Assembly: GCA_035222895.1 (NCBI GenBank)
Contig: JAVYIG010002098.1
Span: forward strand, 207,839 to 271,838
Reading direction: 5' to 3'
DNA length: 64,000 nt
Source: Strongylocentrotus droebachiensis
Taxonomy: Eukaryota; Echinodermata; Echinoidea; Camarodonta; Strongylocentrotidae
Each line of letters begins with the position of its first letter. Within the stretch, counting starts at the first letter, position 1. Both the position numbers and the translations under genes were made by a program. Below the pieces are notes generated by a model that was not told where the DNA came from, made no database searches, and saw only the letters and a list, made by a program, of their open reading frames with translations. Below are positions 57,901 through 64,000 of this stretch, piece after piece.

Positions 57901-60900
57901 AAATTGTGTGTGCAGTCAAACCTGCTTCAGTGACCACCTGTCTACAAAGACCACTTGTCTTCATAGACTACCTTGAACTACAAAGACCACCTGTCTACAA
58001 AGACCACATTTTTTGTTTCCCTTGGAAATGGTTTCTCATTGAAACATGTACTAAAGGAACCTGTACATAAAGACCACTTTTCTTGTCTCCCTTGGGTGGT
58101 CTTTATAGGCAGGTTTCACTGTAATTGGAATTATGTCACCATTCATTGTGGTTGAATGAGTGTTAAAACTTTACATGTTTATTTTGGATGTTTGCTTTGA
58201 GTTAATAACTGACTGAATGACTGAAGCCTGGTTTGGATATTACATGTACGTGGCAAAACCATGGCGATATATTATGATGAAGTAAACTGTAATACGTGTC
58301 ACTTATCTATATCTTATATTAAACACAGAGGTCAGTGGATACGTACAGGACATAGCATTTACACACTTTTAAAAAATGTGGCAGTTTTTACTGTGTCATA
58401 TTGAATGACTGATAGAAGAATTTACTGATTGAATGATTAAATAACTGCATCTAATGAATTGACTGACAGATGGAAGGATTGATTTATAGCTGACCAGATT
58501 ATTGTTTGTTTGTAGTTTCAAGCTACAGTGTGCATGTGATCTTGAATAGTGGTGGTGGTACTGCATCTTTAAGAAGAAGAGGCTTATTATAATTTTGAAT
58601 TATTTATCATTCAGTAGAGACGTACATGTACATGTATGACTTGGGTCAGCAACTGAGAAAATTAATAATTAATGAAAATTTGATAGAAATTCCTTTCACT
58701 GAAACCATGTACTTTGTATCATGAGTGATCATGTACTAGTACAAGCTTGATTTTCGTATCTACCTTTGCTCATTATTTGGCTATACAACTGTACTAGTTA
58801 TTTTACACAAAACTTTTGTGGAAGGCTACAACATGTAAATGTACATGTCATAAACACTGCATTTGTAGTATTACAAATTTATTGCATATTTGGTTTGAAT
58901 CTGTTAAGTTCTATTTTCTATTATTACCTTTACCGTAATTGAATGACATTAATTAAACGATGGATGGAACGATCGATTGAATAATGGACTGAATGACTGA
59001 CCAGTGATAAACTAAATGACTAATAAAGTGACTGAACTTGGGTTGCTTCAGCAGTAGATTTTCACTGACTGATGACTAACTGAATAATGGACTAATTGGT
59101 AGCATGATTGACTAATTGATGGACTGAGTTACTGATGAAATGTTTCATTTACTTTAATAAAGAGAAGGTTGAGTTCTGGGAAGAGGTGAAAATAATTTGT
59201 GAGCGTTATCATTGTATTATAGAAGTGTGGAAGAATATCAGATAAAAAATGTTCCCTGAAAAGCATGGCAGTACCAGATGATGAACCTTTTCTGATCGAT
59301 TCCACAACGTTTCTTTCACAATGCAATCGCATGACCAGAACTCAACTTTATCTTTAAGGTCTGGCTGAAATAAAAGACACAATGATTTTGTTTAATGTAA
59401 CTGTAAACCAAACAGATGTACATGTACATGCTAAAGTTGATCAGATCCAAGTTCAACAACATTTATCTGTAAGATTTAAACTTGAGGAGAGCAGAAATGT
59501 GACCTTTGCTCATGATGAAATGCTTTAAAAAAAAAAAATCCATGGAGTCTGTATTTACATGTACGTTAAGTTACTCTACATCTACATGTATGGTTCTGTT
59601 TGGAAAAATGATGTTAAAAAACAGTTCAATGATGCCCTTTTTCTAATTGGGTTTTGAAAATTGCTTTTGGTTTGGTAGTAGATGTGATGAGTGTCTGGTT
59701 GGGTCCCTTTAAAAATAGAAATCTTGGGGTGATCACATTCTTCCAATTTATTAAAGGTGATATGTCTTTGCAAACATCCTTCAGTAGGGATGGTAGAAGA
59801 ACCAATTTTGTTTTCCTCACTTCAAATATGATTCAAGAACACATGTACATGTAGTTGTTGGAAAGTTACTAAAATGTACATGTAGATGCTTGTTCTCATG
59901 TACTGTCAAAATCTCAATCACAGGTACATCCTAATGGGATGATGAAACAAAAAAAAGCGCCTCACTATGATATCATTTAAGAATACTTAGTCAACGAATA
60001 GTGCTGAATTCTGATGCAGTTCGTGCTCAAGGTTTTTTTACAGTTAAAAAAGAAGGTTTGAATAGCTGTTTTATCACTACATTTACAAGTTTGATTTCAA
60101 TCACTATTATATCTTATTTTGGAAGACCAAATAATTTTTTTTTTACACTGACTCACAAGTTGACTTACCGGTAGTAGTTGTAGTAAAATTACTGAATGCT
60201 TGATGCAGCTCTTGCTGAAAAATGAAAATTATACGTAGTTAAAGACGAAGGCGTGAAGAGCTGTCTCTTCGTTACATGTACATGATCTCAATGGCTGTAT
60301 CCTAATAGGATGGCAGATCAGATTACCACTTACCCAATCAAGACCCTCAAGAGAATGTAGTCTGAAAGATTCAGCATTTACCGTTGATCAGAGCTAGGGC
60401 AATTAGGGCTTTGCTTTTCTAATTTTTAATCAGACCACTTACGAGAAAATGGAGGTCTACAGGGTGTACATGTACATGTAAATTTCTTAATTTTGTATGC
60501 AGTCACATTGATTTTCAACTCTAAGAGAAAGGAAAATGTACATGTATTACAATTGTGTTTAAATCTTTCAACTGTTACATATCAACCTACATGTAGTACT
60601 AAACAAACAAGGTCATATCACTCTTATTATGATTTGTTGTTGTTCTCTTAGTTTTATACACTGTACTACATATACATGTAGCTAACAACTAAATTATTCA
60701 AACCCTTGCAAATTTCATGTTTTTGTGTTATTCCTATAAACTCAAGAATGAAAGGTAAACTTGCTGAATTAGGGCCTTTGTTGAATACTTTTAAGATGTA
60801 AGCCTTAATGTCATGTACTCAAGAAATATAAATGGGGACAAATCATGTTTTTGTTTTTACATACAATGTACATGTACATGCTAAAATTGCAAAACTTGGT

Positions 60901-63900
60901 AATAGGGTATGAATAATTTAGTTGTTTATGCAATTGTGCATCCATGAATCACATCATACCAGAGGAAATCATTGAGTGTATACATGTGACAATGTAGTGT
61001 ACTAGTATATTCCTCACAATACCAATGTGTGATCTGAAGTACCTGCATGTTTTAGAAACCAGATCTGTCAAAAGTAATGATATGGGAAGACAGGAATTTG
61101 TTCTTATTTTTTCCTACATATTTTTTCCACAGTAAGAGATTTCCAAAATCCCAATGTTGCTTGCCCTTTGGAAGAAAAAAAATGACCAGAACTGCTCCCC
61201 CCCCCCCCAAAAAAAAGAAGAAAATATACAAACATATATATGTCTTGTCCTTATTATGAGGTGACATAATATTCCATACTTGTTCTAGATATCATCCACC
61301 AGCACTAGAAGTATGTTGTATTCATGTCATGAAACACAATCAAATCAAAGTGCTTGGGAGTGAGTTCACAAATAAGATTTCTAGATGGCAGGCAATTCAA
61401 TTTCTGATAGTCATTTGTGTAACATATGAATGGTTTTTGTGTTGGCCTAGCTACCTGTATAATAAATATAAATGTATATAGGAGGAGGATTGAGTCATAG
61501 ACTGGAATTGAAAAGGGAAGGATTCTTCGAAAGTCAAATTGTGGGGAAAACGAGGAGCCCAGGCAGGCAAGCAGTGAGCCGTTACAGCTGCCTGTGCAAA
61601 GCGTGGATGGAGAGTGAAGTTCAACTAATTAGAAATGTCTTGTGTTTGCTTCATTAGCTGCTACACGTTGCGTGCAATGCGAGTGCGAGAGTGTGTGTGT
61701 GTACGTGTGACGTGAGCCGTGCTGTATCGTGGCAGTACGTGGCTGCTGCCCTCGCGAGGGAGCAAGTGGCGGTTCTCTTATCTTTCACTACCTCTCAATC
61801 ACTCCAATCAATGAAGGCTAGCGAGTGAGTAGCGTTACGAGCCGACCGACCAAACGAAGGAACGGGGGATGATTTATAAGCTGGTCTATTTGGGTTCTCT
61901 CGGGGTCTACGAGGGTCGGTAATTAGTTTAGCCGGTACCCTATACTGTGTCTATATGACTTATATTGAGTGGCGCTGTGTTCTCAAGAAGAGCTTCAGTA
62001 GATGATTCAGTATTCTAATGATGTACTTGTGCACTGCAATGTTTTGCCCCTTCTTGTTCCTTCCTTTTTTTTTGGGGGGGGGGGGGGGAATAGGGAAGGG
62101 TACAGTGGTTGATATTAATTTTTTTCTATGAAAATATATAAGGTACACTAGCTTAGTGTTCATGTACATACTTGTACATATTTGACTACTTTAAGCTTTG
62201 GGGGACTTGAGTGCGGCAATAGGCATGTACAACCATTTTCATACGGCTTATTTTTTGTTAGATTTGATCCATGGGTACATCGACATGTGTGTATATTTGT
62301 ACTTTATCGCAATGAAGATAAGGAACCCAATGTACTTATAAATGGCATGATAAATCCTAAAAAATAATGGATAAAATTACCTCCAGACATATGTGCAAAA
62401 TCCTTTTTCTCTATCATGTCTTAAAGATACTATGTCCCTTTTGCAGCCAACCTCAAATTCTATAGAACTTTGCAGGAATTATGAATATGTCATGTATGTC
62501 CTATTTGTGAAATTTAAACGTTAGCAGTGTCCTCATATTCAAATTATGCAAGGAAACCCGTTTACTTGCTAGACTTCACTGTCAGACACTATTGAGTGAC
62601 TGACTGGCCTTTTTTCTTCTTTGGTAATAACATACATGAACAGAGTTGTAAAGGGTACATGAGCATTTGTCTACATCAATAACCCACTTCTTGTGATGGC
62701 CAAGATTAAACTGATTGAATCTTTGCGCAGCATAAAACGTATGACCATTCGGTACAATTGTCTGAAAATCAAGACTATTATTTTTGGGCTCTATAGCCCT
62801 AAAGTCGATTTGACAACTAATAGTCATTATTTTCCCCCTTGAAGACATTTTCAAGCCCCACCTTTTTTAGGGAAGTTCTAAATTAGTATTATCTTTCAAA
62901 TGCAGTTGGAATTTAACTTTTTCATTTTTTTGGCCTGCAAATGGGACATAGTAGGCCTACCTTTAAAGGCTGTTCTATGTGGGGGCTGAGCCAAAAGTTA
63001 TTCAAAGAGCGTGCTGTAAAATGAATATTGCCAGTGTGTTGTTATTTTGGGGGAAACTCTATTCATTTCGACTTGAAAGTAGCTTTTATTATATTAAGAT
63101 TAAGAAATTATTATACTGCATGTACACTTAAAATCTCAGACCAGATTTTGATTAATCAACCATTCAAGTTTAACAAGAAATGCATTGAAATACATGTCAG
63201 TGATACTGTATGAACACAACCATACTACATGTATTATGCAATAGTTACAATGACCTTTGACCTCAATACCTGTACTTAAATTGCAATATACATGTACCTG
63301 AACTTTGAGCTATTAAGAGTGGATGAGTTGTTTCTGATTGGTCATTGTTTAAAGGGGCAACACGAAGAAGGAACATTTGCCAGCTTTTCAAGTTTAAACT
63401 ATATTATTATATGTCCCTTTTGCAGGCCAAAAATGAAAAGATTAAATTCAACCGGGATTGGAATGAAAATACTAATTCAGAACTTCCCTCAAATCGAAAG
63501 GGCTTGAAAATGGCTATTAGTGGGAAAATAACGACCATTAGTTGTCGGATCAACTTTAGTGATTGCAATCACCTAAGTAATAGTCTGATTTTCAGACCCT
63601 TTTACTGAAGTGCCGTACGCTTTTTGCTGCACAAAGATTCAATCAATTTAATTTTGGCTATTACAAGAAGTTGGTTATTGATGTAGACAAATGCTCATGT
63701 ACAGTACCTAGCTAATTTTATGTATGTTATTACCAAAGAAAAAAAAGATGTCACTTCCCTTCGTTAACCATGTGTTTCTTTCTCTCCCAAACTTTACAGG
63801 CTCTTCTCAGTGGGCTGGCATTCATGAAGTTCAGGCAGGGTTCCGCATCTGCCTTTGCCCCCAGCTTTGAGCCCAGCGATCAACCCACCCCCTACCCCGG

Positions 63901-64000
63901 CACCACGGCAACCAGCGTGGGCAACGACTCCTACCAGCAGCCCCCGTTCGATCCCACCACCACCAAGTCCGGCGATCCAGGCTTATCGGCCCCGCCCTCG
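48870..64000 (+). CDS. SYNGR: Synaptogyrin (tetraspan vesicle protein), four exons, runs off the window
   Basis: Synaptogyrins are MARVEL-domain proteins of synaptic and other small vesicles. Exons: 48870-48967, 55734-55965, 57697-57839 and 63800 to beyond 64000. The N-terminus MEGNAYGAGMAGKPFD matches the family start (MEGGAYGAGKAGGAFD type). TM1 spans the exon 1/2 join (RFISW + VFAIIVFACIS). A loop with two Cys follows (HLACPYGGDSGACGFG), then TM2 (IFVGVIAFLACMVFLVVDAM), the DNWSNVQHRKMAVMADL linker, TM3 (WTFMYFVCFCYLT), TM4 (AAIAFCFFSIITWALLSGLA) and a cytosolic Pro/Tyr/Gln tail (FAPSFEPSDQPTPYP). Exons 2-4 join in phase. Exon 1 has an apparent one-base deletion near 48915-48922 that breaks the frame. 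At least 225 codons are visible against a usual 220-235. Confidence 0.9.
49537..49940. mobile_element. CAGTA-ended MITE with long inverted repeats (404 bp)
   Basis: The left end is CAGTAGGGGCGCTGGT and the right end ACCAGCGCCCTAATACTG. The arms stay complementary for about 100 bp (GAGAATRAGGA, GGATCATCCCC). TACAT is duplicated at 49532-49536 and 49941-49945. No ORF of note. Synaptogyrin intron 1. Confidence 0.75.
50740..50934. mobile_element. CAGGSCTTAAATT element, copy 1 (195 bp)
   Basis: The ends are CAGGCCTAAAATTAAT and GAAATTTAAGGCCTG; the direct repeat ACTACC lies at 50734-50739 and 50935-50940. The interior has CCAAGGCCACCAAGGCCATG and GCCCCTCTCATTGGCCTTGG. Confidence 0.85.
51457..51530. 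repeat. Short dispersed repeat with AAGCGCTTTACA
   Basis: (ATA)n, then TTTGTATATAGCCCTTAATAC and TCTCTAAGCGCTTTACA. Related pieces at 1063-1112 and 44065-44112. Probably the 3' end of a retroelement. Confidence 0.55.
52922..52948. repeat. (TACATG)n palindromic short repeat
   Basis: Tandem TACATG, self-complementary. Similar clusters at 51597-51617, 53273-53297, 53460-53480, 53503-53516, 56427-56440, 58622-58636 and 60466-60480. Confidence 0.75.
53927..54119. mobile_element. CAGGSCTTAAATT element, copy 2, inverted (193 bp)
   Basis: Reverse orientation of 50740-50934. Flanks ATAGTG (53921-53926) and ATAGTA (54120-54125) match at five of six bases. The right flank is also the first bases of the hairpin/tRNA repeat copy C. 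Confidence 0.8.
54121..54896. repeat. Hairpin/tRNA composite repeat, copy C (full length)
   Basis: Hairpin at about 54128-54290, T/A-rich spacer, tRNA-like segment on the minus strand (54351-54430), shared middle, and the AACCATGGTT palindrome block, ending GTGAGGTATATAAT. It abuts the short inverted-repeat element at 53927-54119 and lies in intron 1 of the synaptogyrin gene. Confidence 0.8.
55734..55965 (+). CDS. SYNGR: Synaptogyrin exon 2
   Basis: Acceptor TTGAATTTCAG, donor CTCAG then GTAATT, phase 0 to 1. Encodes VFAIIVFACISAEKEYSFGN, the vesicle-lumen loop, TM2 and QHRKMAVMADLIFS. Confidence 0.95.
56517..56706. mobile_element. CAGGSCTTAAATT element, copy 3 (190 bp)
   Basis: Same orientation as copy 1. 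A perfect direct repeat GTCATG lies at 56511-56516 and 56707-56712. Confidence 0.85.
57697..57839 (+). CDS. SYNGR: Synaptogyrin exon 3
   Basis: Acceptor TATTTTCAG, donor TTGG then GTAAGT. Encodes (G)IWTFMYFVCFCYLTNKWVG to AAIAFCFFSIITW. Confidence 0.95.
57913..58121. mobile_element. CAGTCAAACC MITE, second copy with internal repeats
   Basis: Begins CAGTCAAACCTGC and ends GCAGGTTTCACTG. The interior repeats AAAGACCACCTGTCTACA-type words several times. It lies in synaptogyrin intron 3, 73 bp after exon 3. Confidence 0.7.
59275..59358. mobile_element. TTAA element, right-end fragment
   Basis: Shares CCTTTTCTGATCGATTCCAC and AATGCAATCGCATGACCA with the right end of 29581-29946 and ends in TTTAA. 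Confidence 0.7.
61490..61945. promoter_or_regulatory. CpG-rich, non-repetitive island in synaptogyrin intron 3
   Basis: A stretch of about 450 bp with many CpG (ACGTTGCGTGCAATGCGAGTGCGAG; CGTGTGACGTGAGCCGTGC; GAGCCGACCGACCAAACG) in an AT-rich intron. It includes TGACG (CRE half-site), CTTATC (GATA site), AACTAATTAG (homeodomain-type) and TTTATAAG near 61873. It could be an enhancer or an internal promoter; function is inferred only from composition. Confidence 0.35.
62425..62962. mobile_element. TTAA-flanked element, second copy (538 bp)
   Basis: Same family as 13939-14474 (shared TTATGAATATGTCA, AATTTAAACGTTAGCAGTGTC, GAAACCCGTTTACTTGCTAG and GTGACTG words). TTAA lies at 62421-62424 and 62963-62966. 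It sits in synaptogyrin intron 3. Confidence 0.85.
63404..63760. mobile_element. TTAA-family element, truncated inverted copy
   Basis: Reverse-complement match to the right part of the 62425-62962 element, beginning TATGTCCCTTTTGCAGGCC and fading out near 63760, just upstream of synaptogyrin exon 4. The TTAA is not preserved on the left. Confidence 0.7.
63800..64000 (+). CDS. SYNGR: Synaptogyrin exon 4, partial at the window edge
   Basis: Acceptor AACTTTACAG. Encodes ALLSGLAFMKFRQGSASAFA and a Pro/Ser/Thr/Gln-rich cytosolic tail, open to the last base. It is GC-rich compared with the introns. Confidence 0.95.

Larger units (their letters stand above)
57840..63799. other. Synaptogyrin intron 3
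   Basis: Intron of about 6 kb with several repeats (listed separately) and a distinctive CpG-containing stretch at 61490-61945. No further exon recognised. Confidence 0.7.

Noticed and set aside
1-64000. CRISPR arrays, bacterial operons, prophage or plasmid features
   Set aside because: Spliced genes, SINE/LINE elements and intron structure show eukaryotic nuclear DNA; no regularly spaced short repeats with unique spacers were seen.

Overview
This is an AT-rich, repeat-dense animal nuclear sequence. Genes are interrupted by long introns with GT..AG junctions. There are no operons, Shine-Dalgarno sites or CRISPR arrays. The gene types (a lemur-type tyrosine kinase, a synaptogyrin and a rhodopsin-class receptor) are bilaterian. 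The repeats (abundant short inverted-repeat elements with TTAA, TA and 6-bp target duplications, a tRNA-type SINE, a truncated L1/Tx1-like LINE, long poly-G runs and many TACATGTA palindromes) suggest a marine invertebrate deuterostome. An echinoderm, possibly a sea urchin, is my best guess; amphioxus or a hemichordate cannot be excluded. The taxon is inferred, not shown.

Layout. 1-2.7 kb: gene-poor. 2.75-8.8 kb: a minus-strand seven-transmembrane receptor with one coding exon. A leader exon at 8336-8504 is predicted behind a TATA/Inr promoter that also carries AP-1, CCAAT and kappa-B-like sites. 8.9-13.7 kb: intergenic, with a GAA microsatellite of about 450 bp and one copy of a hairpin repeat family. 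13.8-19.0 kb: a diverged tandem duplication whose two copies were invaded by different transposons. 19.1-21.7 kb: a 5'-truncated LINE. 22-24.1 kb: GAT-rich satellite, a LINE fragment and a SINE. 24.2-41.4 kb: a complete plus-strand LMTK-type kinase gene in 12 coding exons (predicted 988 aa). Its phases all close, and two vestigial copies of exon starts sit in its introns. 41.4-48.8 kb: 3'UTR and intergenic DNA with an unassigned 49-55 codon ORF. 48.9-64 kb: a plus-strand synaptogyrin gene in four exons that runs off the window; its first exon carries an apparent 1-nt deletion.

Biology. LMTK kinases and synaptogyrins both act in endosomal or synaptic-vesicle trafficking. The LMTK tail here carries a clathrin-box-like motif, two NPF motifs and a PP1-docking-like motif, which fits that role. 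The adjacency of the two genes may be chance. Much of the rest is a record of non-autonomous transposons. Many have recognisable target-site duplications, and one has its empty site preserved in a paralogous segment inside the same window.
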